Assembly (NCBI GenBank): GCA_029934755.1
Contig: JAOZLQ010000039.1
Span: forward strand, 1 to 14,706
DNA length: 14,706 bases
Source of the DNA: Desulfuromusa sp.
GTDB lineage: Bacteria; Desulfobacterota; Desulfuromonadia; Desulfuromonadales; Geopsychrobacteraceae
Direction: 5' to 3'
Under the pieces are notes generated by a model. It was not told the origin of the DNA and did not search any database. It was given only the letters and a program-made list of their open reading frames with translations. The translations under genes and the position numbers were made by a program. Positions 1-8,347 of this stretch are shown piece after piece (within the stretch, counting starts at the first letter, position 1; every line of letters starts with the position of its first letter).

Positions 1-215
1 ATTTCAGTATATTTACCCAGGACAAGAAGCTGTCGACTATTGGCAGAAAGGGTATTGGCCAGGATTCGGAGTTCTTGGGTTAACGCAGCGCGAGTGGCAT
101 AAACTTCTGCGACCAAAACAATACTGCTAATTATAACCAGAAGAACTGCACTAGACAGCATAATGACCACGGTCAGTTTTGTTTTAATCGATAAATTTTT
201 GAAAAATTGCGTCAC
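1..215 (-). CDS. Membrane-bound sensor protein, N-terminal fragment (CHASE8-like), cut by window edge
   Basis: The first 71 codons of a minus-strand gene are visible; the rest lies left of the window. The protein begins VTQFFKNLSIKTKL, followed by one hydrophobic membrane segment at about residues 14-36. Then comes a helix containing LRILANTLSANSRQLLVLGKYTE (about 49-71). This basic start, single membrane helix and 'LA..L..NS...L..G' pattern is typical of CHASE8 periplasmic sensor domains, found ahead of HAMP plus histidine kinase or GGDEF output domains (YfiN/TpbB type). Which output domain follows cannot be seen. The GTG start is supported by an in-frame TGA two codons upstream and by GGTGATC just before it, which matches the extended anti-Shine-Dalgarno. 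The gene diverges from the DUF6178-type gene across 131 bases. Sensor role is fairly sure; the signal and output are unknown. Confidence 0.65.
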   Translation of the reverse strand, partial: MTQFFKNLSIKTKLTVVIMLSSAVLLVIISSIVLVAEVYATRAALTQELRILANTLSANSRQLLVLGKYTE

Positions 216-346
216 AGATCACCCGATTCTAAAAGAGATGATCCAGACTAACAATTATTGGTAAGAATTTGAACCTGATTGCACATTTTCCCTTTCTGCA
301 TTAGAGTAGCTTCTTCTATAAATTTCATAACGCGGAGCAACAAAGC

Positions 347-2017
347 ATGACAAAAATAACTCTTCCATCAGAACGCCAGGTTGGTCACCTAACACTTCTA
401 CGTCAAGGTCGAGAAATATCACTGGCAGAATATAACGCCCTGACCATAGACGAACAACTGAACATGATCCATCAATCCCGAGGCAAACAAAAATATGACT
501 TGATCATCAATGCGCAACATATAGAAAAGCTGGTACCTCAACTTCATCCGCAAGAGCTATATCTAACAATCAATGAACTGGGTGCAGAGTATTCAACCGA
601 ATTACTTATGCTAGCCAGTCCGGAACAATTAACGACCTTACTTGATCTTGACTGTTGGGATAACGATAATTTAAGTCCAGTACTTTCTTTATATTGGCTG
701 GAACTACTTCTGGGAACTGGTGAGGAACAAATCTGCCAAGTTATTCGACAGATGGAACCTGAAATCTTAGCCCTGTTTCTTAAGAAACACCTGTTCATAA
801 TTCGGGGGCTGGAAGCTTATGATGATGATGACGCAGAAAATGCCAAGCGGATGGAAGGTCTCTACGACATTGAATACTCAAGTGAAAATGCAGCTAAAAT
901 CATTGGTGCTATTTTAAAAATCTGGCTGGATCGCGAGCAGGAAAGCTACCTGCTAATTATGGAAATGATCCGCAGCGAAAACCTTTCTGTTCTGGAAGAA
1001 GAGGTCTACCAAACTCGAAGCAACCGCTTACTTGATTTGGGAATTATCCCCGCCATCGAAGCAAAAGATATTTATAGTTACATAGAGCCAGAAACATTTA
1101 ACGCCGGTGGGAAGAGCGATTTTCATCTCGAAGCTGACAGTTTGCAACATCCGGCAGCACTGCTCGCTTGTGCCCAACCGCACAACCTTCTTGCCGAAAT
1201 CCTTGCCAACGGAATTAATCACGATTTGGCTTGTGAACTGCTATTTTTAGCTAATCGCAAGATGAGTGCAGACAATATAGATATTGCTGAAACCAAAAAT
1301 GTCACTGAAACCTTTCAAGCAACATATGACACCCTCAACTTAGCGCTTGAATTTCTTGCTGAAACAAATCTCGACAAAGCAGAAGAAATCTTTCACAACA
1401 CTTATCTACTGCACCTGTTTCAGCTGGGATTCAGCCTGATAAAAAAACAGCAGTTAAAAGCAGGAAAAATAAGCTCAAGTCACCTTTATCCATATCTTGA
1501 CTACCCCGAACTTTTGTTTGTCGATTCATTGCTACAGAACCAACCATATCTTTACCAAGAAGCATTTGGTGAAGAATCTAGCCAACTACAGCCAGTAACC
1601 ACAATGAAAGAGCTTAAACTGATTGAGCACCGCTTGGGTCAGATTGAATCTCTGCAAAAATTGTTCGACCAGGTCCTCCCCTTTGAACTCCCACAACCAG
1701 ATGCAGAAACTGATGAATACCCATCTCTCTCGGGAATATTTTTAACAGCTGTAGCCAATCAACTATTGGAACGGAACTTTGCTCCTGATCCCTTGGCAAT
1801 CATGGATCTTGCACTATTAAAAAATTTGACATTTATCGATAATCAGATAAGTGAATCCTTCAGCAATGATATTTACGACTCAATACAACAACTCGCTCCC
1901 GATTGTGTATTTTTTGTCCAGTTCTGCTTAGACATCTGGGAGCAAATCTTTCAAAAGTTAGATCCTTTGACTGAGGAATCCCCTATTTTCAGTACCCTAA
2001 TACTGTCTCCCGAATAA
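347..2017 (+). CDS. DUF6178-type protein of unknown function
   Basis: A 556-residue soluble protein with no signal peptide or membrane segment. The N-terminus (TLPSERQVGHLTLL) and the predominantly helical, leucine-rich composition are what I associate with the DUF6178 family of Desulfuromonadales and related deltaproteobacteria; this is recalled family knowledge, not a search. No catalytic motif, nucleotide-binding loop or metal-binding cluster is visible. An acidic run (YDDDDAENAKR) falls near residues 157-167, and much of the chain is short amphipathic helices, which would suit a scaffold or interaction protein, but that is inference. The ATG at 347 has a GGAG about ten bases upstream. The gene stands alone: the left neighbour is divergent and the OmpA-like gene to the right begins 128 bases later with its own ribosome-binding site. 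No function can be assigned. Confidence 0.72.
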   Translation: MTKITLPSERQVGHLTLLRQGREISLAEYNALTIDEQLNMIHQSRGKQKYDLIINAQHIEKLVPQLHPQELYLTINELGAEYSTELLMLASPEQLTTLLDLDCWDNDNLSPVLSLYWLELLLGTGEEQICQVIRQMEPEILALFLKKHLFIIRGLEAYDDDDAENAKRMEGLYDIEYSSENAAKIIGAILKIWLDREQESYLLIMEMIRSENLSVLEEEVYQTRSNRLLDLGIIPAIEAKDIYSYIEPETFNAGGKSDFHLEADSLQHPAALLACAQPHNLLAEILANGINHDLACELLFLANRKMSADNIDIAETKNVTETFQATYDTLNLALEFLAETNLDKAEEIFHNTYLLHLFQLGFSLIKKQQLKAGKISSSHLYPYLDYPELLFVDSLLQNQPYLYQEAFGEESSQLQPVTTMKELKLIEHRLGQIESLQKLFDQVLPFELPQPDAETDEYPSLSGIFLTAVANQLLERNFAPDPLAIMDLALLKNLTFIDNQISESFSNDIYDSIQQLAPDCVFFVQFCLDIWEQIFQKLDPLTEESPIFSTLILSPE

Positions 2018-2145
2018 CGAGATATCCTTTCAGTTAGACTAACTTGAATCGTTAGGTAAATCTGCTACCCTAATGAAACAGCTTGCTATCAGGACAATCC
2101 GTTTCATCAAGCATTTAACAGTTTAAACATCAGGAAGGCTCATCA

Positions 2146-3429
2146 ATGTTCAAAAAAATCATTTATCTGACAGTATTATTTTGTTGTTTTTCACTGCCTG
2201 CCGCTGCCGTAAATCAATCTGGGGCTTTGACCATTTCCCCCCTACTTGGTGGTCACATATTTGAAGGAAACCTATCCTTGGAAACTTCCAGTTTTTGGGG
2301 TGTTGGCCTTGGTTACAATTTCACTGAACATTGGTCTATTGAGGGGATTTATATCAAAACTGACCCTGATGCAGAAGATGAATCGATAACTGACACAAAA
2401 GTTGAAACATATCATCTTGACGTCCTTTACCATATCTGGCCAGGGAAGAAACTCATTCCCTACGTTGCTGCTGGCCTGGGAGCAATTTATTCTTCTCCTG
2501 ATGTTGGCCCTGACCGGGATCATTTCCTTTTTAACTACGGCGTCGGGGTTAAATACTTCATTCTGGATGACCTTATTGCTTTGCGTGCTGATGTCCGTCA
2601 TCTGGTCGATTTCCCGGAGCCCGACAACAGTCTGCAATACTCAGCTGGGCTGGTTTTCCAACTCGGCAAACCTGCTCCGGCTCCTGAACCAATTGCCACA
2701 CCAAAATCAGCTCCGGCACCAACACCACTTGATAGTGATGGCGACAGTGTTATTGACAGCAAGGATCAATGTCCGAAAACCCCTGCAGGTGTTACAGTTA
2801 ATTCCGTAGGGTGTTCTCTTGACAGTGACAACGATGGCGTTTACGACCACCAAGATAAATGTCCACAAACTCCCGCAGGTATTATTGTCGATACAACAGG
2901 GTGTCCATTGGATCGCGATAAAGACGGTGTTTATGATTATCTTGACAGATGCCCCGGGACACCACTTGAAGCTCCAGTTAACAGTAAAGGTTGCCCGTTG
3001 GATTCTGATGGTGATGGAGTGTTTGATTACCTTGACAGGTGTCCGAATACTCACTTGGGTGTATCGGTTGACAGCAACGGTTGTCTGACCAAACTAACTC
3101 TACATATCAACTTTGGTCACGACAGCAGCAAAGTCAGTTCTGAATATGATGGCGAAATTGCCAAGGCCGCTCAATGTATCAATAATTATCCCGGCAATAT
3201 CGTTTTCATCGATGGCCACACCGACAATACTGGCGCAGCGGCATATAATCAGAAACTCTCTGAACAACGTTCAGCAGCGGTTAAAAGTCGATTAATTGAA
3301 AGATTCAACATTCCAGCATCGAGAATGACTTCACGTGGTTTTGGTGAAGACCAACCGGTCGCAAACAATGAAATTTCTAAAGGGAGAGCCCTGAACCGTC
3401 GGGTGGAGGTTGCCTGTGGGGCTAAATAA
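2146..3429 (+). CDS. OmpA-like outer membrane protein: beta-barrel, TSP3 repeats, OmpA domain
   Basis: A 427-residue envelope protein. Residues 1-21 are a signal peptide (MFKKIIYLTVLFCCF..., cleavage likely after PAAA). Residues about 25-174 form a small eight-strand-type barrel with alternating aromatic strands (WGVGLGYNFTEHWSIEGIYI, GVGVKYFILDDLIALRADVRH) ending at FQLGK. A Pro/Ala hinge (175-194) leads to four thrombospondin type-3-like repeats of exactly 30 residues (195-314), each with a D-x-D-x-D calcium-type loop and two cysteines. Residues about 315-425 are an OmpA C-terminal domain with GHTDNTG (357-363) and NRRVEV (417-422), expected to bind peptidoglycan. It probably tethers the outer membrane to the cell wall, as in OprF-type porins. 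AGGAAGG precedes the ATG by about seven bases. The gene appears monocistronic and ends at a strong inverted repeat. Confidence 0.92.
   Translation: MFKKIIYLTVLFCCFSLPAAAVNQSGALTISPLLGGHIFEGNLSLETSSFWGVGLGYNFTEHWSIEGIYIKTDPDAEDESITDTKVETYHLDVLYHIWPGKKLIPYVAAGLGAIYSSPDVGPDRDHFLFNYGVGVKYFILDDLIALRADVRHLVDFPEPDNSLQYSAGLVFQLGKPAPAPEPIATPKSAPAPTPLDSDGDSVIDSKDQCPKTPAGVTVNSVGCSLDSDNDGVYDHQDKCPQTPAGIIVDTTGCPLDRDKDGVYDYLDRCPGTPLEAPVNSKGCPLDSDGDGVFDYLDRCPNTHLGVSVDSNGCLTKLTLHINFGHDSSKVSSEYDGEIAKAAQCINNYPGNIVFIDGHTDNTGAAAYNQKLSEQRSAAVKSRLIERFNIPASRMTSRGFGEDQPVANNEISKGRALNRRVEVACGAK
2728..3087 (+). repeat. Four in-frame 90-bp repeats coding TSP3-like units
   Basis: Four consecutive coding units of 90 bases each encode LDSDGD, LDSDND, LDRDKD and LDSDGD starts at residues 195, 225, 255 and 285, each ending in a GC dipeptide. 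Within each unit the cysteines are 14 residues apart (C209/C223, C239/C253, C269/C283, C299/C313). The protein repeat is clear, while the DNA has diverged between units, so this is an old internal duplication rather than a recent expansion. Open frames on other frames and on the opposite strand here are by-products of the repeat composition. Confidence 0.88.
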
Positions 3430-3452
3430 GAAAATCGGAAGTTAAAAGTAAG

Positions 3453-3490
3453 ATAAATGCAGGTTGGAAATTATTCTGACCTGCATTTAT
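3453..3490. terminator. Probable bidirectional terminator between convergent genes
   Basis: A perfect 12-bp inverted repeat (ATAAATGCAGGT / ACCTGCATTTAT) has a 14-base loop. It begins 23 bases after the OmpA-like stop and ends 9 bases before the end of the convergent radical SAM gene. The outer A/T pairs give short A- and T-rich flanks on both strands, but there is no long U tract. Position and symmetry favour a shared terminator. Confidence 0.62.
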
Positions 3491-3499
3491 ACTGTCAAA

Positions 3500-5179
3500 C
3501 TACAGCGGTAACTCTTTTATCTGTAAGCCTGTAGAGTTTTTTTCAGGGTAAAGAAATATTAAAATGGTCCGTTCAGGATAATCTTGCAGATACTCGAATA
3601 CGGCAGCAAAATACTGAATTTTACCCCGTCGGTCCATCTCTGCTAATTCTTGTTTAACCCGCGCTCGCACAGCTGCATTTTCTTTCTCAGATAACTCAGT
3701 ATTGAAAAAATCCGGGGCTGATCCACTAACAACGCGCTGGTGATGGGCATAATCCCGACCGAGTAATTCACGATAAACGAGCAATTTTCTACCACTAAAA
3801 CATTCTCGTAGATAGCAATCAATAGCCAGGTACTGATCCTGCAACGAACGACTTTGCTGGTATAAACTTTTCTTGCGCCAGAATATATCCAGATCTTCCA
3901 ACAGCCGTGACAACCACGAAAAATCCTCAATTAATTTTTCAAATAAAAAGGTAAACCGCTGACTATTGACAAATAGATCCAATAATCTGCCAATACCACG
4001 CAACCGCTCCAGATCATCAAATTCAAGATCTTTTGATTCCAGGATTGAATAAGGTGGATTTGGATCATATTTAATTCCCCAACTCTCTGCCTGCAATCGT
4101 AATGGGGCTCCTGGCAATAATTTGACCGGCTCGATTTGCAGATGATGTGCGCCAAGAGCAGATACCCAGTCTATTGAGTTAAGAAACTGCGAAAAATCTT
4201 CTCCCGGTAACCCAGCAATCAAATCCAGATGCAGATGAATTTTAGTGTGCCTTTGTAAAAATCGGACATTTTCCGCCAAACGCTCCATAGATGCTGTGCG
4301 ACCTACATTCAGCAACGTTTCAGGGAGGGTGGACTGTACGCCGATCTCAAACTGGAATATCCCCTCCGGAACTTGTCGTAATAATTCCAGCGTTGCTGCA
4401 TCAAGCAAGTGAGCACCAATCTCAAAATGAAAATGGCTGGAACGGTTATGCTGCAAAATAAAACTAAATATATCGCGGCTACGTTGATTATTATAATTGA
4501 ATGTTCGATCAACAAATTTGATTTTTGCCACTTGGGTATCCATCAATATTTTCAGATCAGACTTAATCCTCTCCATAGAAAAAGATCTAACCCTCTCATC
4601 TAAAGCACTCATACAGAAACTACAAGTATATGGACAACCACGACTACTTTCATAATATACCAGCCCACGTGTCACATCGACCAACCCGGAGGCAAATGGT
4701 GAGGGGATTTGATCAAGTGATTCCAGCAGGCTCAGACCATTATATTCCGGCTGTTCAGGCAACCGTATACCAGATTTTGGTTCAACGTTTTCTCCCTTTT
4801 CCCAGGCTGACAACAAACACCTGAGAGGGGTTTCCCCTTCACCACAAATCACTGCATCCACGGGATAGCGTTGAAAAAAATCATCATTTTCAAAGGAGAT
4901 TTCCGGACCACCAAGAACAATTTTCAAATCAGGATTAATCCGCTTAAGACAAACAACTAATTCTAAAGTCATAATCCGGTTCCACAAATAAACCGAAAAA
5001 CAAATCACATCAGCATGACAGTCAATAATCTGGGCCAACACTAACTCTTTTGGTTCATTGACCGAATATTCGCGAATCATGATATCTTTGAATTCATCTT
5101 GACAATACGTTGCCAAACAAGGCAACGCTAGACTGGCATGGATATATTTACTGTGTAGAGTGGTGAGTAAGATTCGCAT
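3500..5179 (-). CDS. B12-binding radical SAM protein, DUF4080 type
   Basis: A 559-residue cytoplasmic protein. Residues 1-135 resemble a cobalamin-binding Rossmann-type domain (MRILLTTLHSKYIHASLAL; VICFSVYLWN; KIVLGGPEISF; VDAVICGEGE). The radical SAM core follows, with the [4Fe-4S] motif CPYTCSFC (C182, C186, C189) and downstream features of the Elp3/MiaB-like subgroup: KFVDRTFN, FEIGVQS, LHLDLIAGLPGED and the segment IEPVKLLPGAPL. The C-terminal ~180 residues correspond to the DUF4080 extension. Members are probably cobalamin-dependent radical enzymes, but no substrate is established that I know of. Translation starts at the first in-frame ATG after a TAA seven codons upstream; the usual MKILLTTL-like family N-terminus supports it, although no Shine-Dalgarno is visible. 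It diverges from another radical SAM gene across 86 bases. Confidence 0.88.
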   Translation of the reverse strand: MRILLTTLHSKYIHASLALPCLATYCQDEFKDIMIREYSVNEPKELVLAQIIDCHADVICFSVYLWNRIMTLELVVCLKRINPDLKIVLGGPEISFENDDFFQRYPVDAVICGEGETPLRCLLSAWEKGENVEPKSGIRLPEQPEYNGLSLLESLDQIPSPFASGLVDVTRGLVYYESSRGCPYTCSFCMSALDERVRSFSMERIKSDLKILMDTQVAKIKFVDRTFNYNNQRSRDIFSFILQHNRSSHFHFEIGAHLLDAATLELLRQVPEGIFQFEIGVQSTLPETLLNVGRTASMERLAENVRFLQRHTKIHLHLDLIAGLPGEDFSQFLNSIDWVSALGAHHLQIEPVKLLPGAPLRLQAESWGIKYDPNPPYSILESKDLEFDDLERLRGIGRLLDLFVNSQRFTFLFEKLIEDFSWLSRLLEDLDIFWRKKSLYQQSRSLQDQYLAIDCYLRECFSGRKLLVYRELLGRDYAHHQRVVSGSAPDFFNTELSEKENAAVRARVKQELAEMDRRGKIQYFAAVFEYLQDYPERTILIFLYPEKNSTGLQIKELPL

Positions 5180-5265
5180 GGCAGGGAGAATAACTTATTC
5201 AAATTCCATATCCAAGCAAAGATATTTTTATGTTATCCTCCCCACCGTGAAAGGAACCAATATAA

Positions 5266-6603
5266 ATGAGTCAACAAAAAACTATTTTGGCCGTTATCGC
5301 CGATGATACAGGTGAGGTATTTGAGCATCCTGAGCTTTTATTGGCAGGGATGAATGGAATGACAGTTTGCCATCCTGAAGCTGACGAACTGATTCCGCTA
5401 CCGGAAGGGAGCCGTCTTTTTACCATTCCAGGAACTCCACCAATTGGCTTTGATCGACACAGTGGAAAACAAAAGACAATTGATTCACTACCAGAAAGCT
5501 GGGGCGGAGGTCCAGCCCAGGCCGTTTCTGCTTTCACGACTCCTGCTTTTACCCGGACACTGCTCCCTGCAGCTGCTTATGATAAAAAAAATATGGAATT
5601 GACCCTCTGGTCATATACCGCTGTTGGCTGGTGTGTTGAAGAAGAGCGTTTTTACGTTGCAGCAGTGCGCGTTGACCGTAATCAGCAGTGGGAACCTGAA
5701 CATTTTGATGATCGAATACTTGAACCATTAGTGCGAAAGCGGGTTGCCGAGCAACCGGAGAACCGCCTGATCAAACAGCTTTCCCGCTGCGCCTTGGACT
5801 ATCATTGTTTTGCTGCCAAAAATCTCTTTTTCGGTCGTTGGGAAGCCCCACTCCCCTGCTCCCCGGCCTGCAACGCTCACTGCATCGGTTGTATTTCTCT
5901 GCAGGACGAACCTGAAACCTGTCAAGCCAGCCAGGATCGCTTAACATTTGTGCCAACAGTTCAGGAACTCTGCGAAGTCGCAATTCCCCACCTGCAAAGT
6001 GCGGAAAATGCCATTGTTTCTTTTGGTCAAGGTTGTGAAGGAGACCCCATTTTACAAGCGGACAGAATTGCAGATTCTGTTAGAGAAATGCGCCGGCAAA
6101 CGTCACGTGGCACCATTAATTTTAATTCTAATGCCTCAATTCCCAATGCCATTGACAAACTGGCTGAAGCAGGGATCGATTCGATCCGTATCTCACTTAA
6201 TTCTGTGCAAGAACGCTTCTACAACCCTTACTACCGCCCCACTGCTTACCATTTTAAGGATGTCATTGAATCGGCACGTCGGGCAAAGCAACACGGTCTG
6301 TTCACCATGCTTAACTATCTGGTTTTCCCTGGGATAACAGATCGAGAAGATGAAATTGAAGAGCTACTGGAGCTAGTCGAAAATATCGGGATTGATATGA
6401 TTCAAATGCGCAACCTAAGTATTGATCCCCAACTCTATTGGAAATCTCTAGGGGCCGAAGGTTCAGGTATCGGGATGAAGAAAATGTTAGATCGGGTCAA
6501 AAATGAGATTCCACGCCTTCAATACGGTTATTTTAACCGCACCAAGGAAAATTTCTATCCTCAGGAGTACGAAACTGACTGGCCACTTCCAGCTATTTTA
6601 TAA
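5266..6603 (+). CDS. Radical SAM protein of unassigned function
   Basis: A 445-residue soluble protein. The first ~190 residues are an extension without a recognised motif (ILAVIADDTGEVFEHPELLLAG; FTIPGTPPIGFDR; WSYTAVGWCVEEERFYVAAVRVD). The radical SAM cluster motif follows as CSPACNAHCIGC: C202-x3-C206-x2-C209 is the canonical CX3CX2C, with an extra cysteine at 198 and another at 219. Downstream are SFGQGCEGDP (252-261, equivalent to the GGEP glycine-rich SAM-binding motif), TINFNSNAS and SIRISLNS (306-313), LNYLVFPGITDREDEIEELLEL and MIQMRNLSIDP, all consistent with a complete core barrel. No SPASM-type C-terminal cysteine set is present. AAGGA lies about ten bases before the ATG. The fold assignment is firm; substrate and pathway are not recognisable. 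The stop is followed by only a weak AT-rich hairpin. Confidence 0.82.
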   Translation: MSQQKTILAVIADDTGEVFEHPELLLAGMNGMTVCHPEADELIPLPEGSRLFTIPGTPPIGFDRHSGKQKTIDSLPESWGGGPAQAVSAFTTPAFTRTLLPAAAYDKKNMELTLWSYTAVGWCVEEERFYVAAVRVDRNQQWEPEHFDDRILEPLVRKRVAEQPENRLIKQLSRCALDYHCFAAKNLFFGRWEAPLPCSPACNAHCIGCISLQDEPETCQASQDRLTFVPTVQELCEVAIPHLQSAENAIVSFGQGCEGDPILQADRIADSVREMRRQTSRGTINFNSNASIPNAIDKLAEAGIDSIRISLNSVQERFYNPYYRPTAYHFKDVIESARRAKQHGLFTMLNYLVFPGITDREDEIEELLELVENIGIDMIQMRNLSIDPQLYWKSLGAEGSGIGMKKMLDRVKNEIPRLQYGYFNRTKENFYPQEYETDWPLPAIL

Positions 6604-6713
6604 CAGAATATCAGCGTAAAGATATTTATTATTAACGACTTTCCAACCATATTTAATTATCCGATGTAAGTTTTCTACATTAAACGCACCTTTATTTAAT
6701 TTTCTCTTATTGC

Positions 6714-6741
6714 TTGATTTTAATAGTAATTATGGTATTAT
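6714..6741 (+). promoter_or_regulatory. Candidate sigma-70 promoter for the HDOD-GGDEF pair
   Basis: TTGATT (6714-6719) and TATTAT (6736-6741) are separated by 16 bases within the AT-rich 193-base gap before the first HDOD-GGDEF gene. Transcription would start about 50 bases upstream of its ATG at 6797. The match is good but AT-rich sequence yields such matches by chance. Confidence 0.45.
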
Positions 6742-6796
6742 ACGTTATTAATCCAATGCAACTCATTGCCATTCATTGTAACGAGCGATACAGATA

Positions 6797-8326
6797 ATGC
6801 ATACAAATCTCCAGGAACTCATTGAAAACAAGATAAGACTCCCCTCTCCTCCGGCTATTGCTGTACAGATTCTTAATACCGTGCAGAAGAAAGATGCTGC
6901 ATTTACCGACTTAGCTGAAATCATTTCAGCAGATCCGGCATTAACCGGTAAAATGCTTCAAATTGCCAATTCTGGCTTTTATTCCTTCAAAAATGAAGTG
7001 ACCAGCATTGAACGAGCATTAACTGTTCTTGGTACGAATATCGTCAAGAATATTGCACTATCATTTGTTATTTCAACCGAATTGCGTGGCGAACGACAAT
7101 CCAGTTTTGATTTTGAAGACTATTGGCGCCGCTCCATCACTTCTGCTGTTGCAGCTGAACTTCTAACTCAACAGTTAGATCAAAAAAATGAAGATATGTT
7201 TGTTACAGCATTACTCCACGATATCGGCATGCTGACTCTCTTCATGCATAGTCGGGATGATTACAGTGATCTGCTGCATAAATCCACACTTTCAGACCAA
7301 TCGCTGATCGCTCTAGAACGTGAAAAATACGATTATGACCATCAACAGGTTGGTGCTGCACTGATCAGTAAATGGGGTCTTCCTGCTAGTATTCATAATC
7401 CAATTAGACACCACCACAATCCAGAGTCTGCACCGGAGAATTGCAGGGAAACCACGAAAGTTCTCTATTTTGCCGATCAACTATCCACAATTTACAATAG
7501 TTCTGATGCTGCAGAAAAAGTTCGTTTTTTACAAAATGAATTAGCCGAATATTTTTCCTTAAGCCCAGACCAGATAAAAACTCTTTTAGATGAAGTCGCT
7601 AAAAAAAGTGTCGAAATTTTAAAAACCTTCGATATTGAACCAGGCGATATGAAACCCTATTCACAGATGCTGCAAGAAGCTAATGAGGAGTTGGGACGTC
7701 TCAATCTTTCTTACGAGCAGCTTGTCATTGAACTCAAAGAAGCAAAAGAAAAATCTGATCGACTAGCTAACGAACTAAAAGATGCCATTTTACGTCTCAA
7801 TGACCTGGCTTATACAGATGCTCTGACAGGATTGTATAACCATCGCTATTTTCAAGATAGTTTGAGCTCTGAGCTGGCAAGGGCTGCAAGATACCATTCA
7901 TCAGTTTCACTCATCATTTTCGATATTGATTTCTTTAAAAAAGTGAATGATACCTACGGACATCCTGCCGGTGATCAAGTATTGGCTAATATTGGCCGTG
8001 AAATTAAAAAGGCTGTCCGCCCAAGCGATATTGTTGCTCGTTACGGTGGCGAAGAATTTGCTGTCATACTGCCTGAAACAGATATCAACGGAGTCAAAGT
8101 TTTTGCCGCACGGCTCAGACGCTGTGTAGAAGGGATTATTACTCAGGTAGAAGAACAGCAGATAATGGTTACAATCAGCGTAGGGGGAACAACATTCGAT
8201 CCAGAGCAGACTGAAGTCAGAAAAAATACTTTGATTCAAACCGCTGATCGAGGACTTTATATGTCCAAAAACAATGGTCGAAATCAAGTCGTGATTCTGG
8301 CAACAGAGAACGCTCCTCTATCCTGA
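6797..8326 (+). CDS. HDOD-GGDEF diguanylate cyclase, first of a tandem pair
   Basis: A 509-residue cytoplasmic signalling protein. Residues about 12-215 form an HDOD domain (LPSPPAIAVQILNTVQ, DPALTGKMLQIANSGFY, LGTNIVKNIALSF, TALLHDIGML, ADQLSTIYN). The HD pair is at 141-142, but the upstream histidine expected in a working HD phosphohydrolase is arginine here (YWRRS), so a binding role is more likely than catalysis. A helical, probably coiled-coil linker (about 288-337) joins a complete GGDEF domain (DALTGLYNHRYF, FDIDFFKKVNDTYGHPAGD). The active-site motif GGEEF is at 417-421, with the inhibitory RxxD site (RPSD, 408-411) five residues before it. It should convert two GTP to cyclic di-GMP under product inhibition. 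The Shine-Dalgarno before the ATG is weak. The next gene, a paralogue, starts 21 bases after its stop. Confidence 0.92.
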   Translation: MHTNLQELIENKIRLPSPPAIAVQILNTVQKKDAAFTDLAEIISADPALTGKMLQIANSGFYSFKNEVTSIERALTVLGTNIVKNIALSFVISTELRGERQSSFDFEDYWRRSITSAVAAELLTQQLDQKNEDMFVTALLHDIGMLTLFMHSRDDYSDLLHKSTLSDQSLIALEREKYDYDHQQVGAALISKWGLPASIHNPIRHHHNPESAPENCRETTKVLYFADQLSTIYNSSDAAEKVRFLQNELAEYFSLSPDQIKTLLDEVAKKSVEILKTFDIEPGDMKPYSQMLQEANEELGRLNLSYEQLVIELKEAKEKSDRLANELKDAILRLNDLAYTDALTGLYNHRYFQDSLSSELARAARYHSSVSLIIFDIDFFKKVNDTYGHPAGDQVLANIGREIKKAVRPSDIVARYGGEEFAVILPETDINGVKVFAARLRRCVEGIITQVEEQQIMVTISVGGTTFDPEQTEVRKNTLIQTADRGLYMSKNNGRNQVVILATENAPLS

Positions 8327-8347
8327 AAATCATTAAATGGAACGACT

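Noticed and set aside
279..322. Promoter for the DUF6178-type gene (TTGCAC-17-TAGAGT, or TATAAA at 317)
   Set aside because: Each candidate has one poor element; neither stands out from the AT-rich background.
2044..2071. Promoter for the OmpA-like gene (TTGAAT-16-TACCCT)
   Set aside because: Plausible position but a weak -10; no second line of support. The nearby AGTTAG-A-CTAACT dyad (2032-2044) is also too short to call an operator.
2402..3295. Several open frames in other frames and on the opposite strand across the OmpA-like gene
   Set aside because: They follow from the repeated GAT/GAC-rich TSP3 coding sequence and the constrained composition of the real gene; none has a ribosome-binding site or plausible protein.
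6607..6626. Terminator after the 5266-6603 radical SAM gene (AATATC / GATATT)
   Set aside because: A six-pair, almost entirely A/T stem is weak and common by chance in this AT-rich gap.
6604..6796. Cyclic di-GMP or other riboswitch upstream of the cyclase pair
   Set aside because: I looked for the conserved GEMM elements (GGGACGCAAAGCC-like and tetraloop-receptor helices) and saw none; the gap is AT-rich and lacks extended pairing.
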